Shown here: piece after piece, positions 51,251 through 63,543 of the stretch
Numbering within the stretch: the first letter of the stretch is position 1
Layout: every line of letters begins with the position of its first letter
Assembly: GCA_022495995.1 (NCBI GenBank)
Contig: JAFEMH010000165.1
Span: forward strand, 558,001 to 622,000
Source of the DNA: Adenophora triphylla var. japonica
Taxonomy: Eukaryota; Streptophyta; Magnoliopsida; Asterales; Campanulaceae
Reading direction: 5' to 3'
DNA length: 64,000 bases
The notes under the pieces: model-generated
Told to the model about the DNA's origin: nothing
What the model saw: the letters and a program-made list of their open reading frames with translations, nothing else
The model's database searches: none
Translations under genes and position numbers: made by a program

Positions 51251-52059
51251 CTCTCTCTAAGTTCACGATAAGTTCACGATTGCCTTGATCAGATTGATTG
51301 ATTGACAGATTTGGGACTGTGTAATTCGATTGTACAAATATTAATTTATAATACTCCGTAGATGAGTTATACTCTTTCCATCCTAATAATCACTCATTTT
51401 ATTCGAAAAGGTGTCTCAATTGAATTTACACATTTTTTAAAATGAAAAATTATACTAATATTTTTTATTCAGTAAGACTCACTTTAGCTATTAGAATTGA
51501 GAACAATTTTTCACTTACAATTTCTACTCCACTCTATCTTCTATCCCACTTTTTAGTTTTATAGTCACAAAATTTTAAAAATTGCTAGGCGATGGCTAAG
51601 CGCCGGAGCTTGCTTAGAGCCTAGACGAGGCCTAGATGGGGGCGAGAATTCAAACATAATTTATAGTATCCTGGTGAAATAACTTGTTGTCGCTATGAGA
51701 TAAAAGAGGATGACGAATACTCTCAAGCATTTGACTTAACAATTAGTGTCGAAAATGAACTGACGAAGATGAAAATTAAGAGAGAATTGAGTTGAAGAGG
51801 GAAATTGATTTGAATATTTTGTTTATAATCCCTAGATTGAAAATTTTAATTAATCAATTCACGACTTCAGTATTAATCGAGGATTTTTTAAATTTATATC
51901 GATAGAAACGACATCGTTTTAGGATTAAATATTTTTAAAAAATATTAAAACAACAAGACGGATCTTGGTGGTAGGCCGCGTCCAACCTGACTAGTCGATC
52001 ATATGGTGCCTAAACGACGATTTTCTAACTGAACACATTTCTAGGCTTATTTGTAGTTA
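51251..52059. other. Intergenic DNA with GCTAGGCG-type remnants, no gene recognised
   Basis: Repeated CTAGACGAGGCCTAG and CGACCTA(G/T)GCGAGCG words near 51585-51640 and 52085-52120 suggest an old repeat family. I could not define an element. Confidence 0.45.
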
Positions 52060-55000
52060 ATTGCGGAGTTTCATGATCGTCTAGCGTCTAAGTGGGGATT
52101 GGACGACCTATGCGAGCGAATTCACAACACCTATTTCACTAACATTTTTTTTTTTAATTCTCATACATAATTCGAAGTGTATAACTTGAATTAGAATGGA
52201 AAGAGTATTTTATAAAATATAATGTGTTACATTTTTTCAGAAAATCGAAAATGTTGATATATCTCCTTCTTTATATTTGTAATAATTTAATTTAAATTGT
52301 ACAGTCGAACTATATAGACAGATAAAATGGAATTGGATGGAAGAAATGAAAGAGTCTTATCAGCACATCAAACCAGACAATGGATCGAATCATGAAAACC
52401 CATCCTTTCCTGTCTGTCTACGACTTTCATCGGTATTCGAAAAGAGAATTGGTAGGAATACAAAAGAAGTTATAAAATTTTGTTTACGAATTATGAAATG
52501 AATTGACGATATTTTATTGGTTACATTGATTGATAGTGAATCCGCTATACTATAATTAAAAATATCAATAAAATTATTACACTTTAGATTTGTGAACGCA
52601 TTTTTTGTGACTGTTTTATAACCTTAGTATTATTCATTTCGAAAATTCAACTACCAACTTGATCATATCAATTAAAAATAAATAAAATAAAAATACTGTA
52701 GAATGCTATCACACATATTCCCAAAATATAATTGATGTGTTAGCATCACTGTGGATGAGTTTGATACCATACCAGATTCTAATTATTTGCAATAGAATAT
52801 TTGTAAAAGGAAAATGAATAGTTGTCAATTTTATTATTAAAAAAATTGAATTTATTGAAAGTTAGAGTTTCATTTCAAATTGAACCAATTTTTTGGATAT
52901 AATTATTAATGAAAAGTAATGTAGCAGAGATATGTTGTGAGTATGCAAAATAAAATAGAAGAGAGAATGAGCGGAACTGTGGAAGGAATAATAAATCGAT
53001 TGTTGTTGTGAGTATAAAAGTAAAGTAGGAAAGAGAATAAGTGAGAGAAATAATGTAAAAACTTTGTCATTTTAAGATGTTCGGTTTGAGCTAAGACTGA
53101 CGAAATTGCAAAAATCTAATTTGAAGTGAGACGGACTAGAAGGCAACAACTAATTTGTGATATAATATTGTCATAAAATAGACGGATTTGGAGTTAATTG
53201 CGGCGTTTCATGGTCATCTAGAGCCTAGGTGGGGTCTGGACGACCTAGACGAGCGAATTTTAGAACACTTCACAGCACCCATTTCACTATCATTTTTTCT
53301 TAATTCTTATATATAATTCAAAGTGTATAACTTGAATTAGAACAGAAAGAGTATTTATAAAATATAATGTGTTACCTTTTATCAGAAAAACAAAAATGTT
53401 GATATTAGGGATATAATATTGTCATAATATTATATTCTATATTATCAAGTATATATTGTTTGTATTAGAATATGACTCTCAAACTTTCTAATGTATTTAG
53501 AATATGTAACTCAATCTTTGTATTAGAATATGATTTTAACTCTTTGTAAACCCTATAAATATGTACCTCTAGTAACATAATAAAATTGAGTCATTCATAT
53601 CAATTTTCTCTCTCTCTTCATGTATGAATTGACTTCGTCTATCATCCTTTATTCTAATATGGTATCAGAGCAATAAGATCCATAATAGGACTTCTCCGCC
53701 AAACCCTTAGCGGCAAAACCCTAAAGCCGCCCCATCCCTTCACCCCATAGCTTCCGCCACCCACCATGAAAATTCTCTCCTTCTCCTTCAACACCCTCGA
53801 CTCAACCACCCCTAGCCGAAACCCCTTTATACACAATCACCACCAAAACTCCCCACCATATCGCCCCACCATCAAAACCACCACCCTTCTACACCACACC
53901 ACTACCCTCGGCTCAAACCTCTCCAAAGTCGAAACCCCAGTCGCACCACCATCTTCCTTTCCTCCTTCGGACCACCACTCTCGACAAAACCCTAAAGCTG
54001 AAACCCTTTCACCACTCCTACAAAATCCTCGGCTCAAACCTCTCAACAGCCGAAACCCCCTCCACCTCATACACTACCGCCCCACCATCAAAACCTCTAC
54101 CTCGCTACACCAAAAACCCACACTCGACTCAAACCTCTCTACAAGCCGAAACCCTAATTCTTTTTCCTTTTTTTTTCGTCCAACATCAAAACTCCACCCC
54201 CTAAACCTTGATAAAACCCCACTGCCAAACCCTTTCAAAACACAATCGGCAAAATCCACCAACCGAAACCTCTTCTCCTCAGCTCTAAGCCGCCCCACCC
54301 TACTTGCGATTTGCGGTACAACCCTATAAATACTGCCCCACCCATGCACCTCCTCTTATTTTTTTTCCCTTCCTTCGTCTGCCACCTAAACCGCCGAACT
54401 ACCCCACCCTCGGCAAACCTTAAACCGCCACACTACCCCACCCTCGGCAAACCCTAAAAACTGTCGAAACCACTTTCCACAAACCCACTGTCTCTAACAT
54501 GTGCAAGACCACATCACATCAGAAAACACACACGCCCGAGAACACACTCATCTCCACCTGCTCCATCAAATTCGGTTCATCTCATCACTCTTTAAGATTG
54601 GACTTATCCAAGGATCGTCCTTCTTGTGGGGGCATATTAGGAATATAATATTGTAATAATATTATATATTATATTATCAAGTATATATTGCTTGTATTAG
54701 AATACGACTCTCAATCTTTCTAATGTATTTAGAATAGGTAATTCAATCTTTGTATTAGAATATGATTCTAACTTTTTGTAAACCCTATAAATATGTACCT
54801 CTAGTAACATAATAAAATTGAGTCATTAATATCAATTTTCTCTCTCTATATATTTATAATAATTTAATTTAAATTGTACAGTGGGACTATAGACACATAT
54901 AAAATGATTAAAATGGAATTGGATGGAAGAAATTAAAGAGTCTTATCAGCACATCGAACCGGACAATGGATCGAATCTTGAAAACCCATCCTTTCCTGCC

Positions 55001-55723
55001 TGTCTACGACTTTCATCGGTATTCGAAAAGAGAATTGGTAGGAATACAAAAGAAGTTATAAAATTTTGTTTACGAATTATGAAATGAATTGACGATATTT
55101 TATTGGTTACATTGATTGATAGTGAATCCGCTATACTATAATTAAAAATATCAATAAAATTATTGCACTTTAGATTTGTGAACACATTTTTGTGACTGTT
55201 TTATAACCTTAGTATTATTCATTTCGAAAATTCAACTACCAACTTGATCATATCAATTAAAAATAAATAAAATAAAAATACTGTAGAATGCTATCACACA
55301 TATTCCCAAAAAATAATTGATGTGTTAGCATCACTGTGGATGAGTTTGATACCATACCAGATTCTAATTATTTGCAATAGAATATTTGTAAAAGGAAAAT
55401 GAATAGTTGTCAATTTTATTATTAAAAAAATTGAATTTATTGAAAGTTAGAGTTTCATTTCAAATTGAACCAATTTTTTGGATATAATTATTAATGAAAA
55501 GTAATGTAACAGAGATATATTGTGAGTATGCAAAATAAAATAGAAGAGAGAATGAGCGGAACTGTGGAAGGAATAATAAATCGATTGTTGTTGTGAGTAT
55601 AAAAGTAAAGTAGGAAAGAGAATAAGTGAGAGAAATAATGTAAAAACTTTGTCATTTTAAGATGTTCGGTTTGAGCTAAGACTGACGAAATTGCAAAAAT
55701 CTAATTTGAAGTGAGACGGAGAA
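52060..55723. repeat. Tandem X-Y duplication, second copy split by a retroelement
   Basis: Segment X at 52060-52258 recurs at 53199-53403. Segment Y at 52266-53115 recurs at 54848-55717 with very few differences. Order is X1-Y1-X2-[retroelement 53404-54847]-Y2, so an ancestral unit of about 1.1 kb was duplicated and the second copy then interrupted. Y contains a degenerate Stowaway-like purine block (GTGAGTATAAAAGTAAAGTAGG). Confidence 0.85.
53404..54847 (+). mobile_element. Short non-autonomous Copia-type LTR element
   Basis: The 5' LTR is 53404-53659 (starts TATTAGGGATATAATATTG) and is followed at once by TGGTATCAGAGC (53660-53671), the initiator-tRNA primer site of Copia elements. The internal part is under 1 kb and ends with the polypurine TTGTGGGGGCA near 54627. 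The 3' LTR starts at 54638 and matches the 5' LTR until the CTCTCTCT near 54847, where it is cut short by roughly 60 bp. No gag or pol was found. The 187-codon frame 53766-54329 is Pro/Thr/Ser-rich, repetitive and probably not a gene. The size is like a TRIM/LARD-type element. Confidence 0.82.
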
Positions 55724-56149
55724 AATATGTTTTTAGTTTTTAAAGTGTCAATTATTCGCAAATTAAGAATGCATTAAAATAGTTTATTTTACTTTTAAAA
55801 CCGACAAAAAACTGTCAAAGTTAAAATATCGTCAATTAAAACTGTCAGAAATTCGAGATGATAATTTCTAAAATGTCAATTATTCGCGCGAAAGTCTTGA
55901 TTTTCACAAGATTTTGTGTTAAATGAAATCAATCGTCTAAAAATATAAAATAAAAATGGCTCGTTTCCTCAATGAAAAGACACCATAAGAATATCATTTT
56001 TAGGTATATTCTAAAGAAATGGTTACACTTTATATATTCATCAATCCAAAAAATAAAAAAGTATATTTTTTGAAATAGTTCATCCATCCAGAATAAAAGT
56101 GTTCTTGCCATTAAAACGAAAGGTACCTATCAGTTTCAAATTCTTATGA
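55724..56149. other. AT-rich intergenic DNA, no gene recognised
   Basis: Short CTGTCA/AATTATTCGC repeats only. Confidence 0.45.
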
Positions 56150-56870
56150 GTGCATAAGACCATCTCAAGAAAATGAAAGAACATGTTTTGCATTATAAAA
56201 TGAAATTATCAATGAATGTTGGCTCGAATATAAGTGTTATTGTCATTAAGACGAAAGATATCGATTTCAATTATTGATTGTCGTGCTGAATATGAATATA
56301 ATAGAAAGGTTCTTATCGTTTATCGTTTATACTATAGGTATCAGTTTCAAATTCTTACGATTAATGCAGAATATCTTGAGAAAGAAAATGAAGAGATATC
56401 GATTTCAATCATTTTCATAAAAATATGAGTGCAGAAGACCATCTCGAGAAAATGAAAGAACATGTTTTGCATTATAAAATGAAATTATCAATGAATGTTG
56501 GCTCAAATAGAAGTGTAATTGTTATTAAGATGAGAGATATCGATTTCAATTATTGATTGTCGTCCTAAATAGAATAGAAAGATTCTTATCGTTTATACTA
56601 GAGGTATCAGTTTCAAATTCTTACGATAAATGCAGAATATCTTGAAAAAGAAAATGAAGTGTATCAGTTTCAAATTCTTATCGTCTTAAATAGAATATAA
56701 AATTTCTTATCGTTTATACTAGATGTATCAGTTTCAAATTCTTACGATGAATGTAAAATATCTTGAGAAAGAAAATGAAGTGTATCAGTTTCAAATTCTT
56801 ACGTTACGATGAAGAATGTATAATATCTTGAGAAAGAAAATGAAGTGAGATTGAACAACTTGTTTTTGAA
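56150..56870. repeat. Imperfect tandem repeats (about 280 bp unit, then about 90 bp units)
   Basis: 56150-56290 and 56428-56575 share AGACCATCTC(A/G)AGAAAATG, a GTTTTGCATTATAAAATG block and GAGATATCGATTTCAATTATTG-type sequence. The words GTATCAGTTTCAAATTCTTA and AATATCTTGAGAAAGAAAATGAA then repeat four or five times to 56865. No gene is recognised. Confidence 0.75.
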
Positions 56871-57127
56871 ACAAATTGAAGTGTGATTCATTCACCCAAT
56901 CATTTTCATAAAATTATGAAATCAACAACTAATAGAAAGTGAAATAAATGGCATCAAGGAAAAGACTGAAATTGAAGGGAAGAGTGATGCACATAAGACT
57001 AAGTCCAACTAAGCAACAACTAGTTGAGCAAACATTATATAATTATTGCACTTTGTCAATGCTACCAATTGAGTACCCTAGCTTTTTATTTTCCACAAAT
57101 AGTGCATGCATTTCCTAATTTTATTTC

Positions 57128-57948
57128 TATAAATTAATTAATGAGCCGGTCTCCAGTGAGAATATGGGATCCGTCTCATGCATGAGACGGGTCGATCCAT
57201 GACCCATGGGGCATGACCCGCCACGTGGCAGCCTTTTATAGGCCAATTTTTTTTTTTTATATTATTTTTTTCAGAGCAAAAGTAATAGTTACCATCTCTT
57301 AATGTAATGACTGTATACATATAAAATAACATTGATCATAAGTAAACGTAATACCTGTTTTAAAAAAAATAAAAGCTCGTTTTTACCCATTTTTTTCAAA
57401 TATAATACAAACTATATGTATTATTTTTGAAATGTAATAACTTATGTATATGAATGTAATAGTTTATACAAGTAAATGTACCACTATGATAGATGAAATT
57501 GTAACATATTTCTATAGATAATGTAATACTTTTACATGAAAATATATAGATACCTATACATATGTGTTACAATTATGTACAAATACTATTATATATAAAT
57601 AACACGTTTGTTACATTTTAGTTATAATAAGTATTACTTTTGCCAAACGAAGAAAACATAGGAAAAAACATTATTACTTTTCTGTATATATGTATTACTT
57701 TAATGTATACAAACTATTACTTTAATGTATACAAACTATTACTTTAATGTATACAAACTATTACTTTATGTTGGCTGAAGGATTGGGCCAAGGCAAATGT
57801 GGGCGATTCCACGGCAGGCGGCCGCGATTCCGGCAGGCGACCGCCCATATGCAAAAAGCTTGGGCGGAGGCGTGGGTTGACTTTGTTGGACGGGTGATGG
57901 GTATGGAACCGACCCGTCTCACCCAAGTTTTTGTCTTAATTATATAAA
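57128..57948. mobile_element. Inverted-repeat element with GAGACGGGTCG ends
   Basis: GAGACGGGTCGATCCATGACCCAT near 57183 pairs inversely with the segment around 57897-57922 (ATGGGTATGGAACCGACCCGTCTC). Outer AATTAATTAATG/AATTATATAAATT sequence frames it. Four tandem TTACTTTAATGTATACAAACTA units lie at about 57690-57770. Non-coding. Confidence 0.55.
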
Positions 57949-58360
57949 TTGACAAATATAGCCAAAATATTCAATATTTCTTAGTATGAAAAGTTAGGAT
58001 TTGATCCCACTAAATATGTTTATAAGTGTCACTCTTATATTATAACACATTAAAACAATAAGTCATTTATTAATAAAATATCTATTTTCTTCTAAGCGTA
58101 TATGGTTGTGTACTTTTTTTTTTTCAATTTTATCAAATTAAAAGTTCACTAGTTTATTTGTAAATTTAATGTTAATGTGCTACCTTAGAAATTCGTTATT
58201 CTTAATAGAAAAAATGTTAAAGATGAATATTCATTTTTTAAATAACTTTTTGTGCACATTTTTTTATAGAGAAAATTACATCCTAATAAATAAATTTATC
58301 AATTTTACCTCCTAATCCTACTTTAAAAATAAATTAACCATATAATCCCTTAATCCATTT
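57949..58360. other. AT-rich intergenic DNA, no gene recognised
   Basis: Nothing beyond A/T-rich low-complexity sequence was seen. Confidence 0.5.
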
Positions 58361-58394
58361 GAAATATCTTTCTCACACACCCCTCCCCACATCA

Positions 58395-58450
58395 CTCTCT
58401 CTCTCTCTCTCTCACACATACACACACACATACTTTCTCTCTCTACTCAC
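58395..58450. repeat. (CT)n and (CA)n microsatellites
   Basis: CTCTCT and CACACA runs precede a C-rich stretch. The overlapping Ser/Leu frame is low complexity. Confidence 0.85.
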
Positions 58451-58459
58451 TCTCTCCGT

Positions 58460-59250
58460 CACCCCATTTCTGACACACCCCTCCCCTCCTCAACTTCCGA
58501 CTATGATCTCCCCAACTTTGGCGACCGTTCCCCTCAACTCCGGCGACTCCCTCCCGCCCAACCCTCTCCTTTGCGCGACCTCTGTCACCCCCACCCTCCC
58601 TTTTCGACAAGCTCTCACCTCCCCACCTTCGGGCTCTTTCTCCCTTTCCCATTTCCGGTCGTCACCTCCCCTATCTCCGACCAACACAAATCTATCTTTC
58701 ACACCTCCAAGTTCTTTGAATCGGGTCAGATCTGCGCCATAAGGTGTGTACGGAAGCATGGATGTTTGCGTTGAGGGAAAGAAGGGTCCACGTAACACAG
58801 GAAGATTTTGAGATGGTAGTGGGTCCCTCCTAGCTCGGTTGTTTTCCGGTGAACCGTGGCCAAACCTTTTTCCACCCATTTTTGCAAGGTATGCCTGTTG
58901 TAAACCCCTTTTGTCTCTCCACAGAGACCCTTTCATGGCCATGATGTATAATACAGTTAACCCACCCTGTTCTGGTTATGAGGTTTCCACTTATCAACAG
59001 TTTTAGGTCAAAGGTTTTGCTTTGTGTAAATCTTTTATATGGGTCTTTGTAATTTGTCTGGGGAGTTCGGAAACATGGGGGATGATTTGGGTTTGTTTGT
59101 GGGATTTGGAGATGGCAGCTTGGTTCAGATTGGCTGCCATGACAACCTTGTTTAAGTTTGTTATGGCTCTCTTGTTTAATGTCCTTTTTTTGGCTGGAAG
59201 CTTAATTTGTCTACCATAAGTATGTAAAATAGCATTTTGAGCTTTAAAAT
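58460..59250. other. C-rich then mixed DNA, no gene supported
   Basis: Open frames exist on both strands over the C-rich segment (58359-58742 plus; 58942-58490 minus), but neither shows a motif, and each mirrors the other's base bias. 58940-59220 is T/G-rich with no clear family. This could be part of an unrecognised retroelement or promoter-like DNA. Confidence 0.4.
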
Positions 59251-59254
59251 GAAA

Positions 59255-60095
59255 AACGACGTTTGTCAACAACTGATAACTTACTGATAGGTCGCCGAGG
59301 TTGAATCGTGTTCTTAGTAGTTTAGTTGACAACTGAGAATTTACTGATAATTTAAGTTCTCGGTTGTTTGGTCGCCGGAGTTGGCGATCGCCGAAGTTGA
59401 TCGTGTTAAGTTCTCAGTTGTTTGGTTGCCGGAGTTGCTGATCGTCGGTGTTGATCGTGTGCTTAGTGGAGACAGCTGAGAGCTTACTGATAAGTTAAGT
59501 TCTCAGTTGTTTGGCCGCCGGAGTTGATCGTGTTCTTAGTTGTTTAGTTGACAACTAAGAACATATTGATAGTTTCTCAGTTGTTTAGTCGCTAGAGTTG
59601 GTGATCGTCGAATTTGATCGTGTTCTTAGTAGTTTAGTTGATAACTGGAAACTTACTGATAAGTTAAGTTCTCAGTTGTTTGATCGCCGGAGTCAGTGAT
59701 CGCCGAAGTTGATTGTGTTCTTAGTGGAGACGATTGAGAACTTACTGATAAGTTAAGTTCTCAGTTGTTTTGTCGCCGGAGTTGGTGGTCGCCGGAGTTA
59801 ATCGTGTTATTAGTAGTTTAGTTGAAACCGAGAACTTAAGTCTCTGTTGTTTGTCGTAGGAGAGGTCATCAGAGTCATCGGAGTTGGTGGTCGTGGGAGT
59901 TAATCGTGTTTTTAGTAGTTTAGTTGACAACTGAGAAATTATTGATATGCTAAGTTCTCAGTTGTTTGGTCGCCGGAGATGTCGCCGGAGTTTGTGATCG
60001 CCGGAGTTAATCGTGTTGTTATTAGTTTAGTTGACAACTGAGAACTTACTGATAGTGATAAGTTAAGTTCTCAGTTGTTTGGTCGCCGAAAAAGT
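59255..60095. repeat. Minisatellite of about 90-115 bp TTCTCAGTTGTTTGGTCGCC units
   Basis: About eight imperfect copies of a unit with GTTCTCAGTTGTTTGGTCGCC, GGAGTTG(G)TGATCGCCGGAG, GATCGTGTTCTTAGT and GACAACTGAGAACTTACTG. CTCAGTTGT and ACAACTGAG within a unit are self-complementary, so each unit can form a hairpin. Confidence 0.85.
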
Positions 60096-60678
60096 CGTCG
60101 TCGTAAAATAAAAAAATAAAAAAAAGTCGCCGAAGTTGGTCGCCGGAGTTGTTGACTGGAGAAGATGGGGAGGGGGGGACCTAATGCGATGGTGGTTGGA
60201 GAGAAAATAAATTGATAAAGAGGGTGGACTTAGTAAAATGATGGGAGGATGAACTTAGTAAAATGATGGAAGGGTGTACTTATTAAGCTAGAGATTATAT
60301 GGTTAGATGATATATCGCTTCTGTTATAAGATAAAATTGATAATTTTAAGGAATTATATGGTAAACCCCCCCTTTTTTTATATACTAACATTTAATCGGG
60401 GATGGACTGGGTTTTTTCTCTCTCCATTTATACCACGAAAATGCACTCTCAAACTCACATTTACTATTTCCTACTCCACATTCTTTCTTCTACCTCAATT
60501 TCGTACTTACAATTATTTTATTATACACTTTCCGTAATTTTCATGTAAAATTCATTTTATATCTTTTCAGATGGACGGAAGATTCTGATGGCTCACTAGT
60601 CACTTACTTGGTGGAAACTACACTAGCTTAAACAGATTCATCAACTAAATTAATTTCTTTTGAAATAAAATTAGTACA

Positions 60679-60959
60679 TACTCCCTCCGTTCCAACAATT
60701 ACTTCCACTTTTTTAAAAATCACGCAAATTAAGGAAATGGAAGGGAAGTAAAGATGTTGTGAGTGTAATTTGAAAATAGGAGAGAGAATGAGTGGAGGGA
60801 ATAGTAAATTATAATAGTGTTGTGAGTATTAAAATAATGAGGAGAGAGAATGAGTGGAGGAAATAGTAAAGATTCCTTTGCCAAAAAAGGAAAATGGAAG
60901 CTATTAGCGGGACACCCAAAATGGCAAAAAGGAAAGCTCTTATTGGGACGGAGGGAGTA
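60679..60959. mobile_element. Stowaway MITE with TA duplication
   Basis: CTCCCTCCGTTCC (60681 on) pairs with GGGACGGAGGGAG (to 60957), flanked by TA. Internal GGAGAGAGAATGAGTGGAGG repeats are typical. Confidence 0.9.
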
Positions 60960-61199
60960 TTAAATATTTTTTTATTGGTGATTGAAAAAACGTGTTGTAA
61001 AAATGGAGAATTAATTGTAGTGGATAAAAAAAAAAAAGACAAATGATGGAATAGATTCGAGGCAATCTACAACAAAAAACCAAAGGCACGTTTGTAGATT
61101 TCCACTTAATTATTATTGAAATGGTCAAAAATGTGATGCACCTAAATATTTTCACCATAAAATTTTAGAACAAGCTTGTAAAAACTTAATGGTTTTACA

Positions 61200-61770
61200 C
61201 TACTCCCTTAGTACCTCCGTCCCACTTGAATTAATTTATTTTATTATTTTGAATGTTTCACTCAAAATATGACAACCTTAAAATTAAAATGAAAATATTC
61301 ATTTAATAAAACTCACTTTAATTTCACACTTATAGCAATTTTTCACTCATTATTATATATCTCACTTTTCTATCTACTTTTAATATTTACAACAGCTACT
61401 ATACTGGACCTACTGGTAATATTTTTCCTTAATATACATACCCACCACAAAATACTTATTTCAGATGGGACGGAAAACGTATATTCCATTCGTCCCGCTA
61501 CAACATGTATATTTTTTTCATTGGGCGTCCTATTACAAATTTCACACTTCCTAAAATGGCAAAAAACCTTTATTATTTCACCCACTAATTCTCTCTCCTA
61601 CTTTACTTTTATATCCACAACATCAATCAAATCACTATTTCCTACTCCTACTTTCTCTCTCCAACCTCACTTTTCATACTCATAATATTTTTTTCACTAA
61701 CTTTTTTCTTAATTTACGTATAAACATTAAACAATAAGTGTGAAGTTACCGTTGAAACGAAGGGAGTACT
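61200..61770. mobile_element. Cluster of two diverged Stowaway-like elements
   Basis: 61200-61478 runs from CTCCCTTAGTACCTCCGTCCC to ATGGGACGGA. 61482-61768 runs from ATTCCATTCGTCCCG to AACGAAGGGAGTA. A third partial end (CATCCATCCCAGTATCCC) follows at 61778. Confidence 0.55.
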
Positions 61771-62021
61771 ATTTTACATCCATCCCAGTATCCCACTCGA
61801 ATTAAGTCAACCTTATTAAAATGATTATTTAATAAAACTCACTTTAATTTCACTCACAGAAAAAGTTAAACCGAATACTTGTCAAGATTTTTTGTAAGAA
61901 AGAGATTTTGTCTAGTGGAAATAATGGGATTGGGAGTGCTTGATTTTTTTTTCTCAATTTTTTTTGTTAATATTCAAAATGTGATACTAGTTATTTAATT
62001 GTATATCATAGAAAAAATGAT

Positions 62022-62178
62022 ATTACTCCCTCCGTTTCAGTTTAGGATTATTAATTAGTTTGATTTTGCACGCTTATTAAAAAAATAATACAAAATTGAT
62101 TAATAACAATAGTGAGTTGATTGTCCAAAATACTATTCATTAAAAAAAGTAAAAAATTTAAACTGGAACAGTATATAA
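62022..62178. mobile_element. Short Stowaway MITE
   Basis: TACTCCCTCCGTTTCAGTTTAGG pairs with TTTAAACTGGAACAGTATA, giving a compact element of about 155 bp. Confidence 0.65.
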
Positions 62179-62531
62179 ATCATAAGAGATTATAAAAATA
62201 CAGAATTTAAAAGTTTAAAACGTTGTTAATTATAAAAATACAGAATTTAAAAGTTTAAAACGTTGTTAACGTAGAATGAAAGCATATAAAGCAGTGGTGA
62301 AGCCATAATTTTTTGGATTGGGGGTCAAAATTTCTTAAATGATGAACATTATAATTTGGATATTCAAATTTAGCATGTATGACGGTCAAAATAATAATTT
62401 AGTTCAAATTTTACTATAATTAAAGAGATCAAAATATTCAAATTCATTGATTTTAATAGTAAAAATCCATTTTCTAAAAAATTGAATGAGCTAAATTGTG
62501 CATTCTCTAAAATTGAAGGGGTCTAGTGACC

Positions 62532-63308
62532 TGATGTGATTGTAAAAAATGGATTGGGCCCAATCACTAGGGTTAGGCCCAATGCTAGGCATGAGCCGGG
62601 CCCACATGGTCCAAGCCATGCAAGTGGGGTCATGACACCGGCGCGACATTGGAAGTCGAGGCGACATAAGGCGATTAGGCGACAAAGGTAAGATGTTGCG
62701 TGGGAGTATGACTGATTAAGAAGTAAGGTTACGCGAGAAACGTGGTATGATGTCGATAATGCATTGTGATTAAACATGGGGGGGGGGGGGAAGCCCGTCT
62801 CCTTCTGGGTAGTTGGCTTGGGGCGACATGTGGAATGTCACCTTTTCCCCCTTGGTTGTCGCCTGAGCGACATGAATAGTTGGGCGTCCCCGGGTTACGT
62901 TTTGGTTAGCGCCTGCGTGCTTAACCCTAGCCGCCCCTGATGGATGATTGATGTGACAAGGTGAATAGTGAAATTTCAATAACTTGGAGTTGGTTGGGGA
63001 CCCTATTTGGATGATTGACAAGTGTCCCCCCCATGTGCAAGGCACATGGGGACTTGGGAGTATAAAATGGGTGAATAGTTCATTTGCATGGGTATATGTA
63101 CTCTCTCTCTCCTCTCTAAGCTCTATCTCTCTCTAGGGTTTCCATTATTATTACCGTTTTCGTGACCTAGTAATCTTACTCTCACGCCGGAGGAGTTTCG
63201 TCGGAGCCACCCCCGACCTAGTTTACGTGTGTGCATGTGTGTAGGCTACCAGACCGAAGGAAGAGCAGCCGGTGTATCCACAAGTTCAGTTTCCTGTGCA
63301 ACCATAAA
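62532..63308 (+). mobile_element. 5' LTR of a Gypsy-type retrotransposon
   Basis: It starts TGATGTGATTG and ends around CAACCA just before TTTGGCG, with TTGGTTCCGTTGCCGGGA (63327-63344) as the presumed primer-binding region of plant Gypsy elements. It has a promoter-like TATAAAATGG at 63061-63070, followed by CT repeats. It is more GC-rich than the surrounding DNA. A poly-G run lies at 62779-62790. The 3' LTR is outside the window. Confidence 0.7.
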
Positions 63309-63543
63309 TTTGGCGTGGCAGCATCAGTTGGTTCCGTTGCCGGGACTGAATTTCTTTCTTTGGTCAGTTGATAAGAGTTTGTTCAGTGTCCGTGGTTCAT
63401 TTTCAGTGATTGGAGGCGTTAGGGTTTCTGTTTGTAAAGTTTCGTGTTCGTGGCCCAGAAAGTTATTCTCAGGTGTGCTGTTTGGTGTTAGATTGTGGCT
63501 GGTTTAGTTATTCCGGTGATTGTGAACCCAGAAAAGCTTCAGA

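Noticed and set aside
53766..54329. 187-codon Pro/Ser/Thr-rich frame within the short Copia-type element
   Set aside because: No gag, protease or other motif; built from repeated CCGAAACCC and CACCACC words; C-rich bias gives long open frames on both strands. Expression cannot be excluded.
58359..58942. Opposed 127- and 150-codon frames
   Set aside because: Low-complexity C-rich region; neither frame has recognisable motifs, and both arise from the base bias.
59003..59332. 109-codon minus-strand frame
   Set aside because: No recognisable motif; part of it reads into the minisatellite.
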